Of a DNA stretch of 64,000 nucleotides, positions 50,938-59,125 are shown one piece after another. The DNA lies in the NCBI GenBank assembly GCA_963695375.1, contig OY968767.1:434001-498000 (forward strand), written 5' to 3'. Both the position numbers and the translations under genes were made by a program. The notes beneath the pieces were generated by a model. It saw only the letters and a program-made list of their open reading frames with translations. It searched no databases and was not told the origin of the DNA. This DNA comes from JACCVL01 sp963695375. GTDB lineage: Bacteria > Actinomycetota > Actinomycetes > Propionibacteriales > Nocardioidaceae. Each line of letters opens with the position of its first letter. Within the stretch, counting starts at the first letter, position 1.

Positions 50938-52110
50938 TCAGCCGAGGTGCAGCGGCTCACCCAGATAGCCCCGGCTGACCAACGCCACGAACGCCTGCAC
51001 GGCGTCCTCGCTGGGCGCGAACGGGCCCGGACGGAAGTGCGGGCTGGCCAGCCCGCGTTGCACCGACTCGCACGCCGACCAGTCCTGCCGGTTGGTCAGG
51101 TCCCAGAACTCGACCGCCCGGGCGACGTCCGGCCCGTCCTCGACGGCGTACCAGGAGCACTCGATCCAGGTGCGGTCCGGGGCCAGCGGCACCAGCCGAT
51201 GGGTCATCACATAGTCGGGGTGCGGGGAGATGAGCAGGTTCGGCAGGAGGTGGACGTACTCCACCCGCCGGGGGTCGACGCCGGGGATCGGCGGCCCGGC
51301 CGCCTCGCCGGTCAACGACATCGTCGCCATGCCGTCTCGCAGATCCATCGAGCCGCCGACCCAGGCGCCGGGCAGGTCGTAGTTCTCGCCGGACGACGGC
51401 GGTGTCACCTGGCACAGCTCCGGGTGGATCAGCGGGCAGTGGTAGCACTCGTGATAGTTCTCGGCCACGACCTTCCAGTTCGCCGCGACCTCGTAGGAGT
51501 GCCGATCGCCGAGCACCAGTCGCTCCGGCGCGTACGGTCCGACGATCTGCTCGAGCGCACCGACGTGGTCGACGAACGGGACCGTCAGCGGCGACGGCTC
51601 GCCGTCCTGGAGCCCGTGCAGCGCGTGCACGAAGACCCAGCCGTGCCAGCGCTCGACCGGCAGCTCGGACAGCGCGTGCTCGGTGGCGGCGAAGCCCGCC
51701 ACGTCCCGGAACCCCGGCGCCGCCCGCAGCCGGCCGTCCAGGTCGTAGGACCACGCGTGGTACGGGCACACGACGCTGCGGCGATCGCTCGACTCGTCGG
51801 CGCCGAGCAGCTCGTGGCCACGGTGCCGGCAGGTGTTGGCCAGGGCGCGCAGCGCGTCGCCCTCCCAGGTGAGCAGGACCGACACGTCTCCCACCGCCAC
51901 CGCCCGCTGGGTGGTCCCCTCGACCCGGAGGTCGGCCTCGCGCCCCACGCAGGTCCAGGTGCCGGCGAAGAGGTTCCGCCGCTCCCACGCGAGCACCTCC
52001 GGTGAGGTGTAGGCCACCGCCGGCAGCATCCGGTCGGCGCCTGCCGCCGCCGCCTGCACCAGGCGCGGGTCGAGCGAGCCGCTGTGCACGGTGATCGGGT
52101 CCGCGGTCAT
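50938..52110 (-). CDS. Rieske oxygenase, quaternary-ammonium (betaine/carnitine) type
   Basis: About 390 aa terminal oxygenase. The Rieske cluster ligands are C94-x-H96 (CRHRGHE) and C115-x2-H118 (CPYHAW). The mononuclear iron site reads AENYHECYHCPLIHPE with H224 and H229; the bridging residue is E221 rather than Asp, the hallmark of CntA/GbcA/stachydrine-type demethylases. The third ligand Asp is likely in NRQDWSACESVQRG. It should oxidise an N-methyl group using electrons from a reductase not coded nearby. ATG 52110 follows GGAGGAG. It is divergent from the TetR gene across 29 bp. Confidence 0.87.
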   Translation of the reverse strand: MTADPITVHSGSLDPRLVQAAAAGADRMLPAVAYTSPEVLAWERRNLFAGTWTCVGREADLRVEGTTQRAVAVGDVSVLLTWEGDALRALANTCRHRGHELLGADESSDRRSVVCPYHAWSYDLDGRLRAAPGFRDVAGFAATEHALSELPVERWHGWVFVHALHGLQDGEPSPLTVPFVDHVGALEQIVGPYAPERLVLGDRHSYEVAANWKVVAENYHECYHCPLIHPELCQVTPPSSGENYDLPGAWVGGSMDLRDGMATMSLTGEAAGPPIPGVDPRRVEYVHLLPNLLISPHPDYVMTHRLVPLAPDRTWIECSWYAVEDGPDVARAVEFWDLTNRQDWSACESVQRGLASPHFRPGPFAPSEDAVQAFVALVSRGYLGEPLHLG

Positions 52111-52125
52111 GGGGTCTCCTCCGGA

Positions 52126-52131
52126 TAGGGT
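52126..52131 (+). promoter_or_regulatory. -10 element of TetR gene (leaderless-type)
   Basis: TAGGGT eight bases before ATG 52140, inside the 29-bp gap to the divergent Rieske gene, so repressor or polymerase binding here would affect both. Confidence 0.4.
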
Positions 52132-52139
52132 GCGACGCC

Positions 52140-52739
52140 ATGGCACGCCGCGGGGTCGAGGTCAGGCGCGACGGGATCTTGGCCGCCACGATCGAGCAGG
52201 TCGACGAGCGTGGGCTGGCCCAGACCCGGGTGTCCGACGTGGCTGCCGCGCTGGGCATCAGTCCGGGACTGATCTTCTACCACTTCGCCACCAAGGACGC
52301 GCTGCTGGTGGCCGCCTTCGAGCACGCGGTGGCCAAGGACCTGGCGCGGCTGGACCGGGCCCTGCGCCGCGGCACCGGCGCGACCGACCGGCTGCGCCGC
52401 GTGCTCGCCGTCTACGGACCGACCGGCTCCGCCCCGGGCTGGCGGATCTGGATCGACGCCTGGGCGCTGGCGCTGCGCGAGCCGCAGATCCGCCGCACCC
52501 TGCGCCGGCTCGACGATCGCTGGCGGGACACCCTGCTGGACGTGGTGTCGGCCGGCGTGGCCGACGGCTCGTTCAGCTGCCCCGACCCGGAGGCGTCGGT
52601 GACCCGCATCAGCGCGCTGCTGGACGGGTTGTCCGTGGCCACCCTGGCGTACCGCACCGTCACCCGCGCGCAGCTGCGGACCTGGGTGCGCGAGGCCGCC
52701 GCCCGCGAGCTGGGCCTCGAGCCGGAACAGCTCGACTGA
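52140..52739 (+). CDS. TetR-family regulator (BetI-like) of the Rieske module
   Basis: 199 aa. HTH: VRRDGILAATIEQVDERGLAQTRVSDVAAALGISPGLIFYHFATKDALL (in pieces, residues 7-55); the ISPGLIFYHF recognition helix resembles BetI-type regulators of choline/betaine genes. The C-terminal domain has WRIWIDAWALALREPQIR, matching TetR_C_6-like regulators. It is divergent from Rieske 1 and upstream of the convergent oxidase gene, so it most likely controls the whole Rieske-oxidase-Rieske module in response to the substrate. Confidence 0.88.
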   Translation: MARRGVEVRRDGILAATIEQVDERGLAQTRVSDVAAALGISPGLIFYHFATKDALLVAAFEHAVAKDLARLDRALRRGTGATDRLRRVLAVYGPTGSAPGWRIWIDAWALALREPQIRRTLRRLDDRWRDTLLDVVSAGVADGSFSCPDPEASVTRISALLDGLSVATLAYRTVTRAQLRTWVREAAARELGLEPEQLD

Positions 52740-52764
52740 CGGCCGCTGGGTCTTCGTCAGCACG

Positions 52765-53943
52765 TCACACCAGCCAGTGCGCGGCGTAGTCGGGCTCGGT
52801 GAGCGCCGGCCGGTCGAGCCGGAACGGGGTGAGGTCCACCCGGCCGGCAGCTGTGGCGTCGCCCTCCTCGGTCGCCAGGTCGGCGAGCAGCCGACCCAGG
52901 GTGGGCGTGAACTTGAAGCCGTGTGCCGCGCCGAGACCGACCACCACCGACTCGTGCCCGGGTACCGGGCCGAGGACGAAGTCCCGGTCGGGGGTGAGCG
53001 TGTACAGGCAGCGGACCGACCGCTGCACGGCACCCGACGCGGGCAGGGTGCGCGCCATGAAGTCGGCGAGCAGGGCGAGCCGGTCCGGGTCGGGGTCGAA
53101 GCCGCGGTCGTCCGGGTCGACCGGCGCGCCGCCGCAGTCTTGGGCCGCCTTGACCGTCGGTTCGCCGTAGCAGGGGAACCCGTAGAAGGTCGGGTCGTCC
53201 ATCCAGATCCACAGCGGGAGCTCGCCGACCGCGAAGCGGCCCGGGTCGTCCGGGGCGAAGTAGGTGACCTGCTCCAGCGTGGTGGTGAGCGGCAGCCGGT
53301 GGTCGAGGCCCGCCAGCACGTCGTTGGTCCAGGCGTCGGCACACACCAGCAGCCGGCGGCAGCGGTAGGTCACTCCCCCGGCCACGAGCTCCAGCCCGGC
53401 GTCGCCGAGGTCGCGCACCGCACTGACCGGTGACCGGTCCCGCAGCGCGGCGCCGCGCGTGCGCGCTCGCTCCTGCAGCACCCGCACCCCGCGCGCGGCC
53501 GGGACGATCGCCGCCCGCTCCTGGTAGACACCGACGGTGCCGTCGGGGAGGACCAGCTGGGGCCAGCGCCGCTGCACCTCGTCGCGGTCCAGCTCGTCGA
53601 AGGCCACCCCGCAGGCGGCCATGGAGCTCGTGTAGTCGACCATCGGGATCGCCGGATCCGGAGGGAACAGGTCGAGCCCGCCGGTGGTCGTCACGAGCTG
53701 CTGCTGACTGTCCGCCTCCAGCCTGGCCCAGTCGTCGTACGCCTGGAAGGTCAGCTCGACGTAGCCGGGGGTGTGATAGCTGTGCCGCAGGATGCGGCTG
53801 CTGTCGTGCGACGCGCCTCGGAGGTGTCCGAGCTCGAACCGCTCCAGGCCGAGCACCGACACCCCGCGGCCGGCCAGCTCGTAGGCTGCGGCGCTGCCGA
53901 GCGCGCCCAGCCCGACCACGACGTATTCGAACCGCTCGCTCAC
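52765..53943 (-). CDS. Sarcosine oxidase-like FAD-dependent N-methyl amino acid oxidase
   Basis: About 392 aa of the monomeric sarcosine oxidase/N-methyltryptophan oxidase family. The FAD Rossmann motif is VVVGLGALGSAAAYELAGRG, followed by GASHDSSRILRHSYH; Cys312 in VRCLYTLTPDRDF corresponds to the Cys that binds FAD covalently. It oxidatively removes an N-methyl group as formaldehyde, making H2O2. GTG 53943 overlaps the stop of Rieske 2 (GTGA), so the two are one operon: the oxygenase would yield a secondary N-methyl amine that this enzyme finishes. Confidence 0.88.
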   Translation of the reverse strand: MSERFEYVVVGLGALGSAAAYELAGRGVSVLGLERFELGHLRGASHDSSRILRHSYHTPGYVELTFQAYDDWARLEADSQQQLVTTTGGLDLFPPDPAIPMVDYTSSMAACGVAFDELDRDEVQRRWPQLVLPDGTVGVYQERAAIVPAARGVRVLQERARTRGAALRDRSPVSAVRDLGDAGLELVAGGVTYRCRRLLVCADAWTNDVLAGLDHRLPLTTTLEQVTYFAPDDPGRFAVGELPLWIWMDDPTFYGFPCYGEPTVKAAQDCGGAPVDPDDRGFDPDPDRLALLADFMARTLPASGAVQRSVRCLYTLTPDRDFVLGPVPGHESVVVGLGAAHGFKFTPTLGRLLADLATEEGDATAAGRVDLTPFRLDRPALTEPDYAAHWLV

Positions 53944-55082
53944 GCGGGTCCCTCCAACCGGGGCAGCAACCACCGTCTGATGTCGAGGCTCCAGTCCTCC
54001 ATCGGCGCGAACCAGCCCTGGGTGTAGGCCCGCGAGCTCATCCCGCGCTGGACCGACTCGCAGATCGCCCAGTCCTGGCGGTTCACCAGGTCCCAGAGGT
54101 CTCCCGCATCGTCGGGGTCGAAGCCGCTCTGCGTCACCTCGTCGGGGGCGAAGAGCAGGTCACAGACGACGCGGGTGCGTCCCGCACCGAGCGGCTGCAA
54201 CACGTAGGCGGCGACGTGGTCGGCCGAGCAGGAGACGAACAGGTTCGGGTAGACCAGCTCACCCTTGTGCCGCACCTGCTCGTCGGCGTCCAGGTCGGGA
54301 AACGGCCGTCGCGTCGTGGTGCCGGTGGTGGTGAACGTCCAGGCACCGGGCCGGTGCTCGACACCCGCGTCCCAGTCGAGGTCGCCGCCACCGCCGGCGA
54401 ACGACGGCACCAGCCGGCTGAGCTCGGGGTGGACCGGGCCGCAGTGGTAGCACTCGTTGTAGTTCTCGGCGAGGACCTTCCAGTTCGCGGCGACGTCGTA
54501 GTCGAAGCGACGACCGCTGACCAGGGCCGCCAGCGGGTAGCGGGCCAGCCGGTCGGCGACCGCCCCCACCGCCTCCGCCAGCGGGGGTGCCTGCTCCGGC
54601 GTCAGGTGCACGAAGACGAACCCGGCCCACTGGTCGACCGCAACCGGCGCCAACCGGAAGTCGGCCGGGTCGAAGTCCACGACACCGGCGGTGTGCGGGG
54701 CCTTCAGCAGCCGGCCGTCGAGGGCGTACGTCCACGAGTGGTACGGACAGCGGAGCGAGCGCACCGTGCACGGCGCCACCGGCTGTCCCGGCTCGGCCGG
54801 CACGATCTGCGAACCGCGGTGCCGGCAGACGTTGTAGGCGCCGTGCAGCACGCCGTCCTCGTCGGTGGTCAGCAGCACCGACTCCCCCAGGACGTCGACC
54901 ACCGCCAGCCGACGCGTCCCCTCCAGCCCGAGCTCGCGCATCCGGCCGACGGCGGTCCACGAGGTGGCGAGGACCCGCTCCCGCTCGCGCTCGAAGTGCC
55001 CGGCATCGACGTACATGTCCCGGGGCAGGGCTGGCTGCAGCCGCTCCGGCGTCGGCGGACGAGCCACCGCATCGTCGGCCAT
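53940..55082 (-). CDS. Second Rieske oxygenase, quaternary-ammonium type
   Basis: About 380 aa. Rieske ligands are C86/H88 (CRHRGSQ) and C112/H115 (CPYHSW), and the catalytic iron motif is AENYNECYHCGPVHPE with E210 as bridge and H213/H218 as ligands, followed by NRQDWAICESVQRG. It is related to but clearly diverged from the other Rieske protein, so the two may act on successive or different N-methylated substrates, or form a mixed oligomer. ATG 55082 follows AGGAGGTGTG. An 18-bp perfect palindrome lies 49 bp upstream. Confidence 0.87.
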   Translation of the reverse strand: MADDAVARPPTPERLQPALPRDMYVDAGHFERERERVLATSWTAVGRMRELGLEGTRRLAVVDVLGESVLLTTDEDGVLHGAYNVCRHRGSQIVPAEPGQPVAPCTVRSLRCPYHSWTYALDGRLLKAPHTAGVVDFDPADFRLAPVAVDQWAGFVFVHLTPEQAPPLAEAVGAVADRLARYPLAALVSGRRFDYDVAANWKVLAENYNECYHCGPVHPELSRLVPSFAGGGGDLDWDAGVEHRPGAWTFTTTGTTTRRPFPDLDADEQVRHKGELVYPNLFVSCSADHVAAYVLQPLGAGRTRVVCDLLFAPDEVTQSGFDPDDAGDLWDLVNRQDWAICESVQRGMSSRAYTQGWFAPMEDWSLDIRRWLLPRLEGPA

Positions 55083-55130
55083 CACACCTCCTGCGCGATC
55101 CGTACGGGTGCCCCCGGGGCGGCCCCTGAA

Positions 55131-55148
55131 ACTGACTCGGGAGTCAGT
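55131..55148. promoter_or_regulatory. Operator candidate of the Rieske 2-oxidase operon
   Basis: Perfect 18-bp palindrome ACTGACTC-GG-GAGTCAGT, 49 bp upstream of ATG 55082, in the 137-bp gap to the ABC importer; a further GACTCC half-site follows (55152-55157). The size fits a TetR-family operator. No copy was seen in the gap between Rieske 1 and the TetR gene. Confidence 0.6.
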
Positions 55149-55219
55149 AGCGACTCCAGGGTGCCATGAGACGGGGAACGGCGGGAAGTCCTTTGCCCCC
55201 GCCGGACCGGGTTGCGCGC

Positions 55220-56191
55220 TCAGCCCACCAGGTGACAGGCGGCGTGCCGGCCGGCGGCCGGCAGCACGTCCAGCGGGACCGACGTGCAGGCGGCGTCGAC
55301 GTCGGCTGACGCCGCGCGGCCGTCGGTCCGGGCCGGGCAACGGGGGTGGAACCGGCACCCCCCGGGGATGCGGGTCGGGTCCGGGATCTCGCCCCGCAGC
55401 ACCTGCGGCTGCATCTCGTCCATCTCCGGGACGACCGACAGCAGCGCCTGGGTGTAGGGATGCTGCGGGGACTGCAGCACCTGCTCGACGGTTCCGGTCT
55501 CGACCACCCGGCCCAGGTACATCACGGCGATCCGGTCGGCGATGTTCCAGGCCAGCCCCAGGTCGTGCGTGATCACGAGCAGCGAGAGGCCGAGCTCGTC
55601 GCGCAACTGCAGCAGCAGTGCCAGCACCTCACCGCGCACCGAGGCGTCCAGGCTGCTCACCGGTTCGTCGGCGACGATGGCGGTGGGGTCCAGCGCGAGC
55701 GCGCCCGCGATCACCACGCGTTGGCGCTGGCCTCCGGACAGCTCGTGCGGGTAGCGCAACAAGAAGCGCTCCGGCGGCCGGAGTCCCGTGCGCGACAGCG
55801 CCTGCATGACGCGCCCCGACTCGTCGGCCATGCCGTGCACGCGCGGCCCCTCCGCCACGGCCTCGTAGACCGACTGGCGGGGGTTCAGCGCTCCGGTCGG
55901 GTCCTGCAGGACCAGCTGGACGCCGCGCCGGTAGGCCTTGAGCGCCTTGGCGGTGTACGACAGCGGCGACCCCTCGTAGCGCACCTCACCCGACGACGGG
56001 CGCTGCAGGCCGAGGATCGTGCGTCCGAGGGTGGTCTTCCCACAGCCGGACTCGCCGACGACGGCCACGATCTCGCCCCGGCCGACGGCGAGGTTGACGC
56101 CGTCCAGCGCGCGGGCGGCCGCGCCGTCGCGTCCGCGGAAGGTGACCGACAGCTCCTCGACCTCGATCACCGGGTCGGTCGGCGCACTCAC
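55220..56191 (-). CDS. oppF: Oligopeptide/dipeptide ABC importer, ATPase (OppF/DppF)
   Basis: 323 aa. Walker A GESGCGKTT, signature LSGGQRQRVVIAGAL, Walker B AIVADEPVSSLD, and the oligopeptide-ABC C-terminal domain with GGCRFHPRCPAR, whose cysteines bind a 4Fe-4S cluster in this subfamily. It powers the importer with OppD. GTG 56191 overlaps oppD (GTGA). It is the last gene of the five-gene operon. Confidence 0.95.
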   Translation of the reverse strand: MSAPTDPVIEVEELSVTFRGRDGAAARALDGVNLAVGRGEIVAVVGESGCGKTTLGRTILGLQRPSSGEVRYEGSPLSYTAKALKAYRRGVQLVLQDPTGALNPRQSVYEAVAEGPRVHGMADESGRVMQALSRTGLRPPERFLLRYPHELSGGQRQRVVIAGALALDPTAIVADEPVSSLDASVRGEVLALLLQLRDELGLSLLVITHDLGLAWNIADRIAVMYLGRVVETGTVEQVLQSPQHPYTQALLSVVPEMDEMQPQVLRGEIPDPTRIPGGCRFHPRCPARTDGRAASADVDAACTSVPLDVLPAAGRHAACHLVG

Positions 56192-57174
56192 GAGTGCGCC
56201 TCCTCACCGGGCAGCGGAGGGACGTGCACGCAGGCGGCGCGTCGGCCCGGTGACAGGGTCCGGAGGCCGACGTCCAGCTGGGAGCACTCGTCGACGGCCT
56301 CCGGGCAGCGCGGGTGGAACGGGCACCCGGACGGCAGCCGATCGGGGAAGGGCGGGTCGCCGGGCAGGCCTGCCGGGGCGAACCGGGAGGTGGTGTCGCC
56401 GATGGTCGGGAACGCCTGGGACAGTGCTCGGGCATACGGGTGCCGTGGATGGTCGAACACCTCCGCAGCCGGACCCTCCTCGATGATCCGGCCGGCGTAC
56501 ATCACCGCCACCCGGTGACAGGTCGTCGCCAGCACCGACAGGTCGTGGCTGATGATCAGCACGCCCATCCCGCGCTGCTCCGCGATGCCGGTCAGGAGCT
56601 CGAGCACCTGAGCCTGCACCATGACGTCCAGCGCGGTCGTCGGCTCGTCCGCGATCAGCACCTGGGGATCGCAGGTCAGCGCCAGGGCGATCATCACCCG
56701 CTGCTTCTGACCGCCGGACAGCTGGTGCGGGTAGGCGCGCGCGTGACCGGTGGGCAGCCCCACCTGCTCGAGCAGGCTGGCCACCCGGCGGGTGGCGCTG
56801 GCGGGCGTCGCGCCGGGGTCGTGGAGCAGCAGCGGCTCGGCCAGCTGACGCCCGATCGACTGGATCGGGTTGAGCGAGTGCAGCGCACCCTGGAAGACCA
56901 CGGCGGCCCGACCCCACCGCACCGCTCGGAGCCGGCTCCACGACATGGTGGTGACGTCCTCCCCGTCCAGCAGCACCTTGCCGGTCACGGTGGCCGTCTT
57001 GGGCTGCAGGCGCAGCACGGTCGAGACCAGGCTGGACTTCCCACAACCGGACTCGCCGGCGAGCCCGACCACCTCGGCTGCCTCGACGGCCAGGTCGACG
57101 CCGCGGACGGCGGGGACCGGTCCGAGAGAGGTGCGGTAGGTCAGGTGGACGTCGCACAACTCGAGCACGCTCAT
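56188..57174 (-). CDS. oppD: Oligopeptide/dipeptide ABC importer, ATPase (OppD/DppD)
   Basis: About 328 aa. Walker A GESGCGKSS, signature LSGGQKQRVMIAL, Walker B VLIADEPTTALD, and the C-terminal oligopeptide domain with GCPFHPRCPEA. ATG 57174 overlaps the oppC stop as ATGA. Works with OppF on the membrane pair OppBC. Confidence 0.95.
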   Translation of the reverse strand: MSVLELCDVHLTYRTSLGPVPAVRGVDLAVEAAEVVGLAGESGCGKSSLVSTVLRLQPKTATVTGKVLLDGEDVTTMSWSRLRAVRWGRAAVVFQGALHSLNPIQSIGRQLAEPLLLHDPGATPASATRRVASLLEQVGLPTGHARAYPHQLSGGQKQRVMIALALTCDPQVLIADEPTTALDVMVQAQVLELLTGIAEQRGMGVLIISHDLSVLATTCHRVAVMYAGRIIEEGPAAEVFDHPRHPYARALSQAFPTIGDTTSRFAPAGLPGDPPFPDRLPSGCPFHPRCPEAVDECSQLDVGLRTLSPGRRAACVHVPPLPGEEAHS

Positions 57175-58106
57175 CGCACGTCCTCCAGCCGCGGATCCAG
57201 GACGGCTTCGAGCGTCCGGCCGATCAGCGTGAAGCCGAGCACGACGCCGATCACGCAGAGGCCGGGCGGCAGCAGGTACCACCACGCCCCGGTCGAGGCC
57301 GCTCCGGCCTGCGTGGCCTTGTCGAGCATGCTGCCCCAGGAGTCGAGGAAGGGGTCGCCGAGCCCGAGGAACGACAGCGTCGTCTCCGACAGGATCACGA
57401 TCGCGACCGTGATCGTGGTGTTGGCGAGGACCAGCGGCATCACGTTCGGCAGGATGTGCCGGCTCATCTGGTGCCAGTCGCTGCCTCCCAGCACCCGCGC
57501 CCGCTCGAGGTAGGGCCGTGCCTGAACGCTGAGGGTCTGCGCGCGCACCAACCGCGCCGTGCCCGGCCAGGACGTCACGCCGAGGACCAGGACGATGGTC
57601 CCGAGCCCACGCTGTCCGAGCACTGCTGCGAGCACGACGACCAGCGGGATGAACGGAATCACGAGGAACCAGTCGGTGAGCCGCTGCAGGACACTGCCCA
57701 CGATGCCGCGGTAGTGGCCGCTGGCGATCCCGATCAGCGTGCCGAGCACCATCGAGATCGCAGACGCAGCGATACCGACCACGAGCGAGGCGCGGGCGCC
57801 CCAGACCAGGACCGCCAGCACCGAGCGCCCGTTCTCGTCGGTGCCGAGCCAGAACTGCGAGCTCGGAGCCGCCATTGCCTCGTTCTCGAGTGTCTCGGTG
57901 ATGTCGAGCATCTCGGAGGGGAACAGCACCGGCGCGAGCACCGCGGCCGAGGCGAACAGCGTCAGGATGCCCAGGCCCAGCAGGCCCGACCCGTGCTCCG
58001 CATAGGACCGGGCGAAGCGCACCGTCGACGCTCGGCGTCGCGCCCAGGCGAGGCGGCGGGGGGAGGGGACGTCGGTGGAGGTGGTGGCGACGTCGGGGGC
58101 GGTCAC
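57171..58106 (-). CDS. oppC: Oligopeptide ABC importer permease (OppC/DppC)
   Basis: About 311 aa. A leading helix, then FWLGTDENGRSVLAVLVWGARASL, five more helices and the EAA loop VRAQTLSVQARPYLERARVLGGS, with a C-terminal LDPRLEDV. GTG 58106 overlaps the oppB stop. The long N-terminus (about 40 residues) is rich in Pro and Arg. Confidence 0.94.
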   Translation of the reverse strand: MTAPDVATTSTDVPSPRRLAWARRRASTVRFARSYAEHGSGLLGLGILTLFASAAVLAPVLFPSEMLDITETLENEAMAAPSSQFWLGTDENGRSVLAVLVWGARASLVVGIAASAISMVLGTLIGIASGHYRGIVGSVLQRLTDWFLVIPFIPLVVVLAAVLGQRGLGTIVLVLGVTSWPGTARLVRAQTLSVQARPYLERARVLGGSDWHQMSRHILPNVMPLVLANTTITVAIVILSETTLSFLGLGDPFLDSWGSMLDKATQAGAASTGAWWYLLPPGLCVIGVVLGFTLIGRTLEAVLDPRLEDVR

Positions 58107-59122
58107 GTGCGGATCCGCGGGTCGAGCGCCGCGATCAGCACGTCGGCCACGATGTTGGACACGATCACCGAAACGGTGAAGACGAGGAACAGCGCCTGCA
58201 TCAGGACGAAGTCCTGTTCGGTGATGGCCTCGAAGGTGAGCAGTCCGAGGCCGGGATAGGAGAAGACGGTCTCGACGGTGATCGCCCCGCCGATGATGAA
58301 GCCGATGTTCAGGAAGATCAGCGTGATGGTGGGCAAGGACGCGTTGGGGACGGCGTGCCGGCGGCGCACCAGGTGGTCCATCAGGCCCTTTGCGCGGGCG
58401 GTGGTGAGGTACTCCTGCGACTGCTCGTCCACCATCGACGCACGCATGATCAGGGAGTACTCCGCGAGATAGACCGCCGACAGCGCGGCAGCGGGCAGCA
58501 CCGTGTGGTCGATGATGCTCGAGATGCCGTCGACGGACCACGGCTCGAGCCCGGAGTCGATCACACCACCGCTGGGGAACAGCGCCGGGAACGGCCCGAT
58601 CCCGCTGGAGAACAGCATGATCAGCAACAGACCGAGCCAGAACTCCGGCGTCGCGTAGAAGAGCAGGGTGACCGCCGTCGACGCCTTGTCGAAGCGGCTG
58701 CCGCGCTTCCACCCCGCCCGGATGCCCACCCACACGCCGACCACGGTGGCCACGATCGTGGAGGTGCCGAGCAGCACCAGGGTCGGCCAGGTGCGTCCGC
58801 CCACCAGGTCCCAGACCGGCTGGCCCTTCCACGAGGAGACGCCGTTCAGGGCGAGCGGGTCGCGCAGGTACGCCCAGAACTGCTCGAGCAACGGAGCGTT
58901 CAGCTCGCGTCGGATCCGCGCCAGGTCCTCGGCACTGATGTTCTTCACCGCCCGATAGCGCGCGGCCGGGTCGCCGGGAAGCAGCCGGAACAGGAAGAAG
59001 TTGAACAGCAGGACGAACAGCAGCGTGCCGAGGCCGGACAGGGCGCGGAAACCCAGGAAGCGGCCCAGGCCACCACTCGGCCTCGCGACGGGATCCTGCG
59101 CCGGGGCCGTGGCCAACGCCAC
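58103..59122 (-). CDS. oppB: Oligopeptide ABC importer permease (OppB/DppB)
   Basis: 339 aa. Six helices; a long outer loop after helix 1 (PGDPAARYRAVKNISAEDLA, residues about 50-110), EAA-type motif VDEQSQEYLTTARAKGLMD, and FSYPGLGLLTFEAIT, typical of the OppB subunit. GTG 59122 starts three bases after the stop of the binding-protein gene. It forms the membrane pore with OppC. Confidence 0.95.
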   Translation of the reverse strand: MALATAPAQDPVARPSGGLGRFLGFRALSGLGTLLFVLLFNFFLFRLLPGDPAARYRAVKNISAEDLARIRRELNAPLLEQFWAYLRDPLALNGVSSWKGQPVWDLVGGRTWPTLVLLGTSTIVATVVGVWVGIRAGWKRGSRFDKASTAVTLLFYATPEFWLGLLLIMLFSSGIGPFPALFPSGGVIDSGLEPWSVDGISSIIDHTVLPAAALSAVYLAEYSLIMRASMVDEQSQEYLTTARAKGLMDHLVRRRHAVPNASLPTITLIFLNIGFIIGGAITVETVFSYPGLGLLTFEAITEQDFVLMQALFLVFTVSVIVSNIVADVLIAALDPRIRT

Positions 59123-59125
59123 CCC

